Of a stretch of 50,248 bases of DNA, positions 1 to 10,768 are shown piece by piece. The translations under genes were made by a program, and so were the position numbers. Each line of letters begins with the position of its first letter. Positions within the stretch are counted from its first letter, which is position 1. This stretch comes from Paenibacillus tianmuensis. GTDB taxonomy: Bacteria > Bacillota > Bacilli > Paenibacillales > NBRC-103111. The notes under the pieces are model-generated. The model was not told the origin of the DNA. It did not search any database and worked only from the letters and a program-made list of their open reading frames with translations. The stretch spans positions 1 to 50,248 of the forward strand of contig NZ_FMTT01000016.1 of NCBI RefSeq assembly GCF_900100345.1. The letters are read 5' to 3'.

Positions 1-3000
1 GCTGCACCCCAGCGCTGCGCAGCGTGCGGGCGAGGCGGTTGGCCCGCTCGTTCAGCTCGCGGTACGTCAGCCGCTGGCCTTCGCAGTAGACAGCAACCTG
101 CTCCGGCCTCCGCACCGTTTGTTCCTCCAGTAACTGGTAGATCGTCTTCTCGCGTGGCGAGTTGACCGCGGTGTCGTTGAACGCATGCAAAATCTGCTCC
201 TTCTCCGCCCCGCTCACCAGCTCAAGCTCACGGATGCGGATATCCGGGTTCGCCACGACCTGCTCCAGCAGGTAAGTCAGATGGGCTTGAATCCGTTCGA
301 TCGCTTTCGGCTCAAATGCGGCTGCGTTATAACCCATGTAAAGCTTCATCGATTCGCCCGGCAGCACAACAAGGTTGAAGTCATAGTTCGTTTGCTCCAT
401 GCTTTGAACGCCGGACAATCGAAGCGCGGAATGCTCTCCGCCAAGCTGCTCCATCTTTTCGTCCACCGGATAGTTTTCAAAGATCACGATATGACGAATC
501 AGATCCTGCTTCTGCTCCGTCAATGTCTGGATTTCATACAGCGGGAACGTTTCGTAGGCATTGGAAGCAATCGCCTGCTCCTGCGCCCGCTTCATGACGT
601 CAGCAAAGCTTTCCTCCCCTGCGCAGCGGATACGGACAGGAATCGTGTTGATAAATAGTCCGATCATCCGCTCCACGCCCGGAATTTCTGCAGGACGTCC
701 CGACACCACGCTGCCGAATACCGCATCATCCGTTCCGTTGTACCGTTGAAGCACGATTCCCCATGCGGCTTGGATCAATGTGTTGATCGTAACTTGATGC
801 GCTTTTGCCGTCTGATGAATCCGTTTTGTCAACTCGCTTCCAAGCTCATAGTCGTAACGCTGCGCGCGATAACCGGATACGTCCTCCGAGTTCCCCGGCT
901 TGCCGGCAGGCAGCAAGGTTTGCTCTTCGTAACCTGACAGGTAGCTGCTCCAATAAGCAGACGCTTCTTGCGTGTTTTGCCGCTCCAGCCATTCGATGTA
1001 AGAGCTGTACGCCCATACCTCGGATAGCTCAGGCTGCTTACCCCCGACTAGCGCAAAGTAAGCTTCGAACACTTCCTGCGCCACAATCGAGAGGCACCAG
1101 CCATCCATGATGATATGGTGGAAGCTCCAGATCATATGGTGCTCTTGAGGGCCGGTACGCAAAATCGCGATGCGCAGCAGCGGATCACGGGCGAGATCAA
1201 AGCCTTTCTCCCGATCCTCGCGCTTAAACCGCGCGATTTCCGCTTCACGTTCCTCGGCGCTGAACCCGCTAAGATCCTCGAAGACCCGTGTGCCGCGTTT
1301 GCTGCGGAATACGACCTGGACAGGGTTTTCCTTCCACGCTGTGAAGAAGTTCGTGCGCAGGGCTTCATGGCGCTGCACCAGCAAGTCGAGACTTTGAGCG
1401 AATGCTCCCGGCTCGAACTCGCCCTTCAAATCGAACGACGTCTGTTCGAAATACGCCCCGGAGCCGGCTTCCAGCAGGCCGTGGAACAAGATGCCTTTTT
1501 GCATTGGCGTCAAGTTGTACACGTTCTCGATCTCGCCAATAGCCGCCGTTTGCAGCATAAGCCGCTCCAATTCCTCAATCGTTACGCCTTTCAAGGACAC
1601 ATCGCTTGGCGTCAGCTCGGTGCGATCCTTCGAAACGCAATGCGCAATCACTTCCTGCAGGCTGGCATGGAGATGGCCAGCGAGCTGCTCCACCGTTTCC
1701 CTGCGGTACTGCTTAGCGCTGTACCTAATCGCGAGCTGCAAGGCCCCGTCTACGACTAAGCTGTTCAAATCAAGCGCAAAGCGCAGCGCTGTATCAGCGC
1801 TCGCCGTCATTCCGCCGGCAAACGGAGACAAGCGAATATCATGCTGCTGGAAGTCCTGATCAAGCTGTCCCAAATAGTTGAAGCTGATTTCAGGCTCGGC
1901 CCGAAGCGCCGGAGCTTCCTGCTTCCGTGATAGATACCTTAGCAGGCCGTAGCCGATACCTTTATCCGGTATGGCGTGAAGCTGCTCTTTGGTCCGCTTG
2001 ATCCGCTCGCGCAGCGTCATATCGGCTCCTTGCGACAGCAGCACCGGGTACACGCTCGTAAACCAGCCGACAGTGCGTGTCATGTCCAGGTCCGGAATAA
2101 TCGGCTCGCGTCCGTGCCCTTCCAGACTAACCAGCACATCCTCCAGGCCGCTCCAGCGCTGAATAGCGATACCGAGCGCCGTGAGCAGCAAGTCGTTCAT
2201 TTCCGTGTTATAAGCGCGGTGCGCCTGTTTCAGCAGTTGTACGGTTTCCTCAGGCGTCCAATTTAGCGTAATCAGCTCACTGTCCTGCAGCTGCGGGCGT
2301 TCGTACGCATAGTCCTTAGGCAGCGGGCGGCAGGATGCCTGTTCGATCTGCTGCCAGTAGGCCCTTTCGCTGTCTAGAGCCGGGCTGTCTGTGTATTGTT
2401 CGAGTCCCTGGGCCCAAGCTTGGAACGAGTCTGTCTTCAGCGGCAGCCGGATCGCTTCACCTTTTGACGCCTGCTCGTATCCCGTCATGAAATCTTCAAA
2501 CAAGATACGCCATGACACCACATCAATAGCCAAATGGTGCACCGCGATCAACAGGTGGTCGCCATCCGCGCAACGGAACAGTCCCAGCTTGACGAACGGT
2601 CCGGCGTTTAGATCGATGGAGCCTTGAATTTCCGTCGCCTTCTCCTCGATCCAATGGTTTAAGGAATCGTCCATCACTCTGTCCTGCAGATCGATGACTG
2701 CAAGGTCAAGCAGTTCGCCCTCCGTGACGGCACGGTACCGGACTTGATAGCCGCTTCCGCTGTCTTGGACAACCAGGCGCAGTGCGTCATGATGCTCAGC
2801 CAGCTTATGGAACGTCTGGCGCAAGGCTCCTTCTTCAAAACGATCCGGACGGTAGATCATGAACGACTGGTTAAAATGCTGCGGCTGAGACGGATTATGC
2901 TCAAAGAACCAGCGCTGAACCGGGGTTAGCGGCGCCTCACCCGTTACCTCCCCTTGGTCCGCAAGCCGGACGGCTGTACGGACATGAGCGCTCAACGAAG

Positions 3001-6000
3001 CGATGGTCGGATATTTGAAAATATCTTTCATCTCCAGCTTATAGCCGGCTTGCATCATGCGGGACGCCACCTGGATCGACTTGATGGAATCGCCGCCCAA
3101 ATCAAAGAAATTGTCGTGAATGCCGACCGTCCTCAAGCCGAGCACCGTCTGCAGGATATTCGCGAGCGCACGCTCCTCTGGCGTACGCGGTGCGGCATAG
3201 GCCTCGCCTGACTGCACGCTTGCTTCCGGCGCAGGAAGCGACTTGCGGTCGATCTTGCCGTTAGCAGAAAGCGGCATCCGTTCAACCTGGATGAAGTACG
3301 TCGGCACCATGTAGCTTGGCAGCTCCTTGGACAGCGCCTCGCGCAGCTCGCCCGCCATCAGCTCTTTTGTCGCTACATAGTACGCGCACAGCAACTTCTG
3401 GCCTTGGCCGTCATCACGGGCCACTACGACCGATTCCAGCACCGATTCGATGCGGAGCAATTCGGTTTCCAGCTCGCCCAGCTCGATCCGGTAACCGCGG
3501 ATTTTCACCTGATGGTCGATCCGGCCCAGATACTCGATGTTCCCATCGGGCAGCCATCTGGTCAGGTCTCCGGTCCGGTACATCCGCTCCCCTGCCACAA
3601 ATGGATCAGCCGTAAACTTCTCCGCCGTTAATTCCGGACGGTTTAAGTAGCCTCTTGCCACCTGCACCCCGGCGATGCACAGCTCGCCTGCCACCCCGAC
3701 TGGCTGCAACTGCTCCGTGCCTTCCTTCAAGATATACAGCCGTGTATTGTGCACCGGCTTGCCGATTGGAATCACCGCATAGGACTCATCCGGCTCGCAA
3801 TCGAAGTACGACACGTCCACCGTTGCTTCCGTCGGTCCGTACAGATTGATCAGCTGCGTCCGGTTCACCCGGCCAATCGCTTCTTGGAAGCGGGCCACGT
3901 GCTGCGGCGGCAGCGCTTCTCCACTGGCGAATACATGGCGCAGGCTGGACGTTTGTTCCGTGACCGTTGGCTTCGGCTGCTGCTCCGCGTAATCCAGGAA
4001 CGCATGAAGCATGGCCGGGACAAAGTGCATCGTCGTCACGCCATAACGGCTGATCGCCTGCAAAATAAGCTCCGGGTTTTTCTCTCCGCCCGGCGTCAAC
4101 AGGCAAACGCTTGAGCCGACCATGGCCCACCAGAACAGCTCCCACACCGACACGTCGAACGTAAAGGTCGTTTTTTGCAGAATCACGTCCGCCTCGCCAA
4201 TCGGGTAGCGCTCATGCATCCACAGGATACGGTTGAGTGCGGAATGATGCTCGATCGCCGCGCCTTTCGGTTTGCCGGTCGAGCCCGACGTATAGATCAC
4301 GTAAGCCATGTCGCGCGGACCGGCGCCAAGGGGCAGGTTCGTCGCATCTTCGGCGTAAACCGTCACCTCGTTCAAATCAAGAACCCGGCCTTCCAGCTCC
4401 GTCGGCACGCGGTCCAGAAAGCGGCTCTGTGCCAGCAGCAACCGGGCTCCGGAATCTTCGACGATATAGCGGATGCGCTCGGCCGGATACTCCGGATCGA
4501 TGGGCACGTAAGCGCCGCCCGCCTTCAGAATCGCGTAGATGCCGACAAGCATCTCCAGCGAGCGCTCAACCATGATCGCTACAGGCACATCCGCGCCAAC
4601 GCCTTCAGCGCGCAGCGTCCGCGCCAGACGATTCGCCCGCTCGTTCAGCTCACGGTACGTCAGCCGCTCGTCCTCGAACAGCACCGCTGTCCGCTCAGGC
4701 GTGCGGGCCGCTTGCTCCTCGAACAGCTCATGAATCGTCCGCTCCCGGGGATACTCCGCGGCCGTGTCGTTGAAGCCGTGCAGCAGCAACTCCTTCTCCT
4801 GCCCAGTTACCAGCTCCAGCTTGTCCACCGGAATAGCAGGGTTCGCTGCAATCTGCTCCAGCACATGCACGAAATGGTGCTGCATTTGCTCAATTTCAGC
4901 CAAATCAAAGGCGTTCGCGTTATATTCAAACTGGAAGCGAAGCTCGTCGCCCGGCATGACAATCATGTTGAAATCATAGGTCGTTTGCTCGGACATCACG
5001 ACGTTCGAAATCGCAAATCCGCTTTCGCCGCCGCCCTTCATCAGCAATTGCTCGGCTTGCTCTTCCATCGGATAGTTTTCAAATACAATAATATGGTTAA
5101 TTAAATCCTGCTTCTGTTCCGTCAGCTTCTGGATTTCAAAGAGCGGATACGTATCATAGCTTTGCGTTTTCAAGGTCTGCTCCTGGCTGCGGATCATCGC
5201 CTGGGCGAAGCTTTCGCCCGGCACTGCTTGAAGACGGACCGGTATCGTATTGATGAACAGACCGACGATGCTCTCCACGCCTGGAATTTCCGCAGGACGG
5301 CCCGACACGACGCTGCCGAACACAACATCGGGACTGTTGTTGTAATTTTGCAGGATGACGCCCCATGCCGTTTGGATCAACGTGTATAGGGTAACCTGGT
5401 GCTGCTTGGCCACACGGTTCAACCTCTCGGTCAATTCTCGGTTCAGCAAGAAGATATGCTTAACGGGTGCAAATCCGCTTGCGGCATCCCCAGCGTCCGA
5501 TTGAGGGAGTAACGTCATCTGCTCATAACCGGACAAAACCTGAGACCAGAATTGCTTCGCTTCCTGATCTTCCTGCTTTTCCAGCCAATCAAAATACCGG
5601 CTGTAAGGCGTAACAGAGGCAAGCTTCGGCTGCTTCGAGCTAAGATAAGCGTGGTAGCTCTCGAACACCTCGCCTAACATGATCGATAAGCACCAGCCGT
5701 CCATCAAAATATGATGGAAGCTCCATACCAAGCGGTACGACTGATCGCCGGTTTGCAGCACGGAAACGCGCATTAACGCGCCCTGCTCAAGATCGAAGCC
5801 CCGTTTTTTATCCTGGCGGAGGAAGCTTTCGGCGTATGCCAACCGCTCATCCGCTTCAAGCGGCCGCAGATCCTCGTAGCTGAAGTCGACCGGTTTATGG
5901 CGAATGACCACCTGAATCGGCTCGTCAGCCAGCGCAGTCAAATAATTGGCACGCAGAACCTGGTGTCTTTGCACAAGCAGCTCAAAGCCGCGGCGGAATG

Positions 6001-9000
6001 CCTCCACCCGGAAGCTTCCTTCCAGATCCAGTGTCAATTGCTCAAAGTACGAGCCGGCTTGCCGGTCCATTAAGCTGTGGAACAGCATGCCCTTCTGCAG
6101 CGGCGTCAGGGCAAACACATCCTCCAGCTCGCCGACATGGCGCATCAACTCCGTAATTTGCTCAAGCTGCGCCAGGGAAAGTCCTTTCATTTGCAGGTCG
6201 CTTGGCGTCAGTTCCGGCTGTTCCTTGGACGTGCAATGGTCTAGTACTTCACGCAAGCTCGTTTGCAGAAGCCCTGCCAACCGTTTGATGGTATCTGCCC
6301 GGAACGCTTCCGTATCATAGCGGATCGTCATCTCCAGTTCCCCGCCAACGATCATGCTGTTCACGTCAACCGGGTACCTCATGACCGTCTGCACGCTAAC
6401 CATTTCACCGGTTGGATGCGGGGATAAGCTCAAGCCGCTTTGCTCCAAGTCCTGATCGAATTGGCCCAAATAGTTAAAGCTAAGCTCCGGCTCTTGAGCA
6501 AACACTCGTTCCCCAATGTTCATGGACGACAGGTATTTCAGTAGGCCAAACCCGATGCCCCGGTGAGGAATCCGGCGCAGCCCTTCCTTCACCGTACGGA
6601 TACGGTGCGAAATGTTCTTTTCCATTTCACTGCTTCCCATTTCAAGCACGACCGGGAACTGGCTTGTAAACCAGCCTACGGTACGGGTCACATCCACATC
6701 CGGAAGGATTGGCTCACGTCCGTGCCCCTCCAGATTGACCGCAATCCGGTCATGCCCGGTCCAATCCTGGACAGCTATGCCAAGCGCAGTAAGCAGCAGA
6801 TCGTTGATTTCTGTATGGTAAGCACGGTTCGCTTGCTTCAGCAGCCGTTCGGTTTCCTCATTGGTCCAGCGGACCGATACAACCTCGCTCCTGCCAACCG
6901 TCGGCGTCCCGACGTCGGCGAAGTCCTTGGGCAGCGGGAGGAATCCGGCAGCGCCCGACTCCAGCCAATACTGGCGTTCGCGCTCCATGGCAGGGCTGTC
7001 GGCATGGGCGAGCAGCTTGTCAGCCCACGTTTGGAACGAGTCGGTTTTTTGCGGAAGCTTGATCGTCACAGAACCGCTGAGTGCCTGCTCGTAGCCCGCT
7101 GTCAAATCCTCAAGCAATATGCGCCACGATAGGCCGTCCACAACCCAGTGATGAATGGCCATCAGCAAGTGGTCCCCATCTGCGCAGCGGAACAGGCCCA
7201 GCTTAACCAGTGGCCCGTCATGAAGCGGGATACTGCTTTGAATCGCGTTTGCTTGCGTTTCAATCGCTTCAGCTACATGCTCCACTTGCGTAAAGTCGAA
7301 GATCTCCAGCCCGTATAGTCCGCTGCCTTCCCCGTCTGTACCGCGATTCCAGGTTTCATAAACGCCGTTCTCTGTCTTGCGGAGCACAATGCGAAGGGCA
7401 TCGTGATGCTTGACGATGGCCTCCACCGCCGAGCGAAGCGCAGCTTCCTCAAAGCCCGCTTTCCGGTAAAGCAGAAACGCCTGGTTAAAGTGATGTGGTT
7501 CAGCCGGGTTCTGCTCTAAATACCAGAGCTGGATCGGGGTATGCGTAACAAGTCCGCAAACCTCGCCTTGATCGGCAATCCGGCTGGCTTCTTGTACATA
7601 TCTGCTCAACTCCGCCACGGTCGGATATTGGAACAGCTCTCTCATTTCCAGCTTATACCCGGCTTGAAGCAATCGTGAAGAAACCTGGATAGCTTTGATC
7701 GAATCGCCACCCAGCTCAAAGAAATTATCCAGCACACCGACATTCTTCACGCCAAGAATAGACTGCCAGACCGAGACAAGCGCCTGCTCGACGGCGGTAC
7801 GTGGCGCCACATACTCCGCACCTGTTTGAAGGCTGCCCTCCGGAGCGGGAAGTGCCCGGCGGTCCACTTTCCCATTTGGCGTAAGCGGCATCTGTTCAAC
7901 CTGTACAAAGTACGACGGCACCATGTAACCCGGCAGCTCCTGGGACAGCGCGCTTCTGACCTCATTGGCACCAAGCTCGCGTTCTGCCACATAATAAGCG
8001 CACAGCTGCTTTTGTCCGTTTTCATCCTCACGCGCGATGATCACCGCTTCCTGTACCGCCTCCACTTGCAGAAGATGCTCCTCAATCTCGCCAAGCTCAA
8101 TGCGGTATCCACGGATTTTCACCTGCTGATCAATCCGTCCCTTATACTCCAGCGTACCGTCCGCCCGCCAGCGTACCAGATCACCGGTCCGGTAGCAGCG
8201 CTCGCCTTTACGGAACGGGCCGTCGATAAATTTCTCCGCCGTTTGCTCCGGTTGATTCAAGTAGCCACGGGCCACCCCATCGCCGCCAACCAGCAGCTCG
8301 CCCCATGCCCCGACAGGCTGAAGCCTCATAGCGCTGTCGACAACATAGGCCGTTGAGTTGCGGATCGGACCGCCAATCGGCACCGTATTGGACCGCTCCG
8401 CAGGAATCACGTACGCCGTTGAGAAGGTCGTGTTTTCCGTCGGACCATAAATGTTTACGAGCCGGAAGCCGGGGTTATCCTGAAGCACGCGGTTCATGTG
8501 CGGCACGGACTGCGCCTCGCCCCCGACAAGCAGGGTGTCCAAGCTTGCAAACAGGCGGCTGTCCTGCTGTGTGAGCTGATTAAATAGCGCAGTGGTCAAG
8601 AACATCGTTGTAATGCCTTTTTCCTGAATCGTCTGCTTCAAGCTGGCCGCATGCAAGATCATGTCCTTATTCACCAAATGAAGCTGTCCGCCATTCAGCA
8701 GCGCGCCCCAGATTTCAAACGTGGACGCGTCAAAGACGACCGATCCGGTTTGCAGGATGCGCGTTGTTTCATCCAGCGCAGCATAATCGGTATTTTTAAC
8801 CAATCGGACTACATTTCGCTGTTCAACCATAACTCCCTTTGGCTTACCGGTTGTTCCGGACGTATAAATCACATAAGCCAAATGGTTAGGTCCGCTTACC
8901 GGTTCCAGGTTGGAACCATCCTCGTCATAAACCTCCTTTCTGCTTATATCCAGGGTCGTTCCTTTAAAGTGTTCGGTAACTAACTCCTTCCGCTCGGTCA

Positions 9001-10720
9001 GCAGCACGTTGACCCCGGAATCTTCCAGCAGATAACGCACGCGTTCCTCAGGATAGTCCGGATCAACCGGTACATAAGCGCCTCCGGCTTTTAATATCCC
9101 TAAGATGCCGACGACCATTTGCGTGGACCTCTCCGCTATCATTCCAACCGTATCATCCGCCGTAACGCCAAGGGCGCGAATCGTGCGGGCCAGCCGGTTT
9201 GCTCGCTCGTTGAGGTCGCCGTAGGTCAAGGCCTTTCCTTCGCAGACCATGGCCGTCTGCTCTGGCGTTCGTCCCGCCTGTTCTTCAAAAAGCGCAGCAA
9301 TGCTTTGTCCGCTTGGATAATCGGCTGCCGTATCGTTAAATACGTTAAGAATCGTTTCCTTTTCCGTTTCGCTTAGGAGAGACAACTGTTGGATCGTCTG
9401 CGTCGGACTTTTAATCATGCCCTCCGCAACGGCTAGAAATTGACGAATGATTTGCGCCACTTCCTGCTCATCAAACAGCTCGGTCCGGTAGTCGAAATAG
9501 AGCATCATTTTTCCCCGGTCGAGCTCATCCACCATATGAATGTCAAAATCGTTCACGATATCGCCGCAAAAATCATTGTCCGGCTGCATGGTGAATTCGC
9601 CAAATTTGGCAAAGCTGTACGTCCGGTATTGAATGGACCCGCCGAACAAACGCTGTATATCCTGACTGCGACGGGTTTCGCGCAAATCTTGAATGACTTT
9701 ATTATACGGATACCGCTGATGGCGCAAAATCGAGGATTGCTCTTTCGCAACGCTTTGCAAAAAGGCCAACAGCCCGGTCTCCGGCTCCACGCGAACCCGG
9801 GTCGCTACCGTACTGACGAACATGCCGATCGTATCCTTTTCTTTCTTGTTTGTCCGGTTTGCATAAAGCGTACCAATTGGAATATCCTGCTCTTGCGTAA
9901 CCTTGTGCACGTAAATATATAAGGCTGATAAAAAGAAAGTAAAGAGACTGATACGGTGCTCCTCGCAAAATGCCTTTATCCCCTTGTGGAGCTCCTCGCT
10001 GAGTTCGGCGCCCTCCCTTCTGCCTGCTGTGCTAAGCGTTAAGGGATTGTAAGTTTTGAGCCCGATCGTCTCCGGAAACTCGCTAAACTTATCGAACCAA
10101 TAAGCTTTGTCCTTCTGATACCGGTCTGACTGCTCATATTCCTGCTCCGCTTGAATAAAATCAAGGTAGGAATTAGCTTTCAAGCTACTGGCGGCATCGA
10201 AGGTCCCATTCGCAAGCTCTTGGTAAAAGCCCGTCACTTGGTCGAGCGTCTCGATCATCGACACACCGTCCGTGGCGATATGATGCATCCTCAAGCTAAG
10301 CCAAATTTCCTCTTCATGGATACGGATAATCGTAAACTGATACAGCGGTGCATGCAGCAGCTTGAACGGCACAACGTTATTCTTCTTTAGCCACTCGGCC
10401 GCCTGCTCTTGGGGCATCTCCAAGTGTCCAATCACGAGATCCTCTTCGGCATAAGGCACGATGTACTGCCAAGGGACACCGTTATCACTGGCAATACGAA
10501 TACGGAATGAGTCGCTGCGCTGCACGACAATACCGATCGCTTGTTTCAAAATATCTGTATTTACAGCGCCATTCATTTTGATGTTAAGAATGATCGTTGA
10601 CGCATTGCGATTTGGATACAGCAGTTCCGTATACCAAATACGCTGCTGCGGTTGCGTCAACGGATACAGCTTCACCTTCTCGCGATCAAAGATCTGATTG
10701 TTTGCCAGCTCTTGTTTCAT
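1..10720 (-). CDS. Nonribosomal peptide synthetase, modules 1-3 (3' end outside window)
   Basis: Multimodular NRPS of about 3570 visible residues; the 3' part lies beyond position 1. The ATG at 10720 follows the transporter genes after about 50 bp. Domain order: C1 (HHIATDG near residue 146), A1 (about 460-980), PCP1 (GGDSIK, Ser1007), E1 (HHWVVDG at 1190, GHGREP, then TVGWFTS), C2 (HHILMDG near 1668), A2 (about 1980-2480), PCP2 (Ser2545), E2 (HHLAIDV at 2728), C3 (HHIIMDG near 3200), then the first residues of A3. Aligning A1 to GrsA by eye gives D-A-F-F-L-G-I-T-F-K, one residue from a published Ile code. A2 gives D-V-W-H-F-S-L-V-D-K, the known serine code of EntF. Each E domain implies a D residue. 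A complete C domain opening module 1, with no A-PCP before it, suggests N-acylation as in lipopeptides (inference). Neighbouring ABC genes probably export the product. It matches no named peptide that I can identify. Confidence 0.93.
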   Translation of the reverse strand, partial: MKQELANNQIFDREKVKLYPLTQPQQRIWYTELLYPNRNASTIILNIKMNGAVNTDILKQAIGIVVQRSDSFRIRIASDNGVPWQYIVPYAEEDLVIGHLEMPQEQAAEWLKKNNVVPFKLLHAPLYQFTIIRIHEEEIWLSLRMHHIATDGVSMIETLDQVTGFYQELANGTFDAASSLKANSYLDFIQAEQEYEQSDRYQKDKAYWFDKFSEFPETIGLKTYNPLTLSTAGRREGAELSEELHKGIKAFCEEHRISLFTFFLSALYIYVHKVTQEQDIPIGTLYANRTNKKEKDTIGMFVSTVATRVRVEPETGLLAFLQSVAKEQSSILRHQRYPYNKVIQDLRETRRSQDIQRLFGGSIQYRTYSFAKFGEFTMQPDNDFCGDIVNDFDIHMVDELDRGKMMLYFDYRTELFDEQEVAQIIRQFLAVAEGMIKSPTQTIQQLSLLSETEKETILNVFNDTAADYPSGQSIAALFEEQAGRTPEQTAMVCEGKALTYGDLNERANRLARTIRALGVTADDTVGMIAERSTQMVVGILGILKAGGAYVPVDPDYPEERVRYLLEDSGVNVLLTERKELVTEHFKGTTLDISRKEVYDEDGSNLEPVSGPNHLAYVIYTSGTTGKPKGVMVEQRNVVRLVKNTDYAALDETTRILQTGSVVFDASTFEIWGALLNGGQLHLVNKDMILHAASLKQTIQEKGITTMFLTTALFNQLTQQDSRLFASLDTLLVGGEAQSVPHMNRVLQDNPGFRLVNIYGPTENTTFSTAYVIPAERSNTVPIGGPIRNSTAYVVDSAMRLQPVGAWGELLVGGDGVARGYLNQPEQTAEKFIDGPFRKGERCYRTGDLVRWRADGTLEYKGRIDQQVKIRGYRIELGEIEEHLLQVEAVQEAVIIAREDENGQKQLCAYYVAERELGANEVRSALSQELPGYMVPSYFVQVEQMPLTPNGKVDRRALPAPEGSLQTGAEYVAPRTAVEQALVSVWQSILGVKNVGVLDNFFELGGDSIKAIQVSSRLLQAGYKLEMRELFQYPTVAELSRYVQEASRIADQGEVCGLVTHTPIQLWYLEQNPAEPHHFNQAFLLYRKAGFEEAALRSAVEAIVKHHDALRIVLRKTENGVYETWNRGTDGEGSGLYGLEIFDFTQVEHVAEAIETQANAIQSSIPLHDGPLVKLGLFRCADGDHLLMAIHHWVVDGLSWRILLEDLTAGYEQALSGSVTIKLPQKTDSFQTWADKLLAHADSPAMERERQYWLESGAAGFLPLPKDFADVGTPTVGRSEVVSVRWTNEETERLLKQANRAYHTEINDLLLTALGIAVQDWTGHDRIAVNLEGHGREPILPDVDVTRTVGWFTSQFPVVLEMGSSEMEKNISHRIRTVKEGLRRIPHRGIGFGLLKYLSSMNIGERVFAQEPELSFNYLGQFDQDLEQSGLSLSPHPTGEMVSVQTVMRYPVDVNSMIVGGELEMTIRYDTEAFRADTIKRLAGLLQTSLREVLDHCTSKEQPELTPSDLQMKGLSLAQLEQITELMRHVGELEDVFALTPLQKGMLFHSLMDRQAGSYFEQLTLDLEGSFRVEAFRRGFELLVQRHQVLRANYLTALADEPIQVVIRHKPVDFSYEDLRPLEADERLAYAESFLRQDKKRGFDLEQGALMRVSVLQTGDQSYRLVWSFHHILMDGWCLSIMLGEVFESYHAYLSSKQPKLASVTPYSRYFDWLEKQEDQEAKQFWSQVLSGYEQMTLLPQSDAGDAASGFAPVKHIFLLNRELTERLNRVAKQHQVTLYTLIQTAWGVILQNYNNSPDVVFGSVVSGRPAEIPGVESIVGLFINTIPVRLQAVPGESFAQAMIRSQEQTLKTQSYDTYPLFEIQKLTEQKQDLINHIIVFENYPMEEQAEQLLMKGGGESGFAISNVVMSEQTTYDFNMIVMPGDELRFQFEYNANAFDLAEIEQMQHHFVHVLEQIAANPAIPVDKLELVTGQEKELLLHGFNDTAAEYPRERTIHELFEEQAARTPERTAVLFEDERLTYRELNERANRLARTLRAEGVGADVPVAIMVERSLEMLVGIYAILKAGGAYVPIDPEYPAERIRYIVEDSGARLLLAQSRFLDRVPTELEGRVLDLNEVTVYAEDATNLPLGAGPRDMAYVIYTSGSTGKPKGAAIEHHSALNRILWMHERYPIGEADVILQKTTFTFDVSVWELFWWAMVGSSVCLLTPGGEKNPELILQAISRYGVTTMHFVPAMLHAFLDYAEQQPKPTVTEQTSSLRHVFASGEALPPQHVARFQEAIGRVNRTQLINLYGPTEATVDVSYFDCEPDESYAVIPIGKPVHNTRLYILKEGTEQLQPVGVAGELCIAGVQVARGYLNRPELTAEKFTADPFVAGERMYRTGDLTRWLPDGNIEYLGRIDHQVKIRGYRIELGELETELLRIESVLESVVVARDDGQGQKLLCAYYVATKELMAGELREALSKELPSYMVPTYFIQVERMPLSANGKIDRKSLPAPEASVQSGEAYAAPRTPEERALANILQTVLGLRTVGIHDNFFDLGGDSIKSIQVASRMMQAGYKLEMKDIFKYPTIASLSAHVRTAVRLADQGEVTGEAPLTPVQRWFFEHNPSQPQHFNQSFMIYRPDRFEEGALRQTFHKLAEHHDALRLVVQDSGSGYQVRYRAVTEGELLDLAVIDLQDRVMDDSLNHWIEEKATEIQGSIDLNAGPFVKLGLFRCADGDHLLIAVHHLAIDVVSWRILFEDFMTGYEQASKGEAIRLPLKTDSFQAWAQGLEQYTDSPALDSERAYWQQIEQASCRPLPKDYAYERPQLQDSELITLNWTPEETVQLLKQAHRAYNTEMNDLLLTALGIAIQRWSGLEDVLVSLEGHGREPIIPDLDMTRTVGWFTSVYPVLLSQGADMTLRERIKRTKEQLHAIPDKGIGYGLLRYLSRKQEAPALRAEPEISFNYLGQLDQDFQQHDIRLSPFAGGMTASADTALRFALDLNSLVVDGALQLAIRYSAKQYRRETVEQLAGHLHASLQEVIAHCVSKDRTELTPSDVSLKGVTIEELERLMLQTAAIGEIENVYNLTPMQKGILFHGLLEAGSGAYFEQTSFDLKGEFEPGAFAQSLDLLVQRHEALRTNFFTAWKENPVQVVFRSKRGTRVFEDLSGFSAEEREAEIARFKREDREKGFDLARDPLLRIAILRTGPQEHHMIWSFHHIIMDGWCLSIVAQEVFEAYFALVGGKQPELSEVWAYSSYIEWLERQNTQEASAYWSSYLSGYEEQTLLPAGKPGNSEDVSGYRAQRYDYELGSELTKRIHQTAKAHQVTINTLIQAAWGIVLQRYNGTDDAVFGSVVSGRPAEIPGVERMIGLFINTIPVRIRCAGEESFADVMKRAQEQAIASNAYETFPLYEIQTLTEQKQDLIRHIVIFENYPVDEKMEQLGGEHSALRLSGVQSMEQTNYDFNLVVLPGESMKLYMGYNAAAFEPKAIERIQAHLTYLLEQVVANPDIRIRELELVSGAEKEQILHAFNDTAVNSPREKTIYQLLEEQTVRRPEQVAVYCEGQRLTYRELNERANRLARTLRSAGVQ

Positions 10721-10768
10721 GACAAATTCACACACTCCTATTCGCATCGTAAAGTGATACTGTAGAGG

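Noticed and set aside
185..10697. Many open frames on the plus strand across the NRPS
   Set aside because: They lie opposite a continuous minus-strand NRPS frame with every expected domain motif. None has a family motif or ribosome site.
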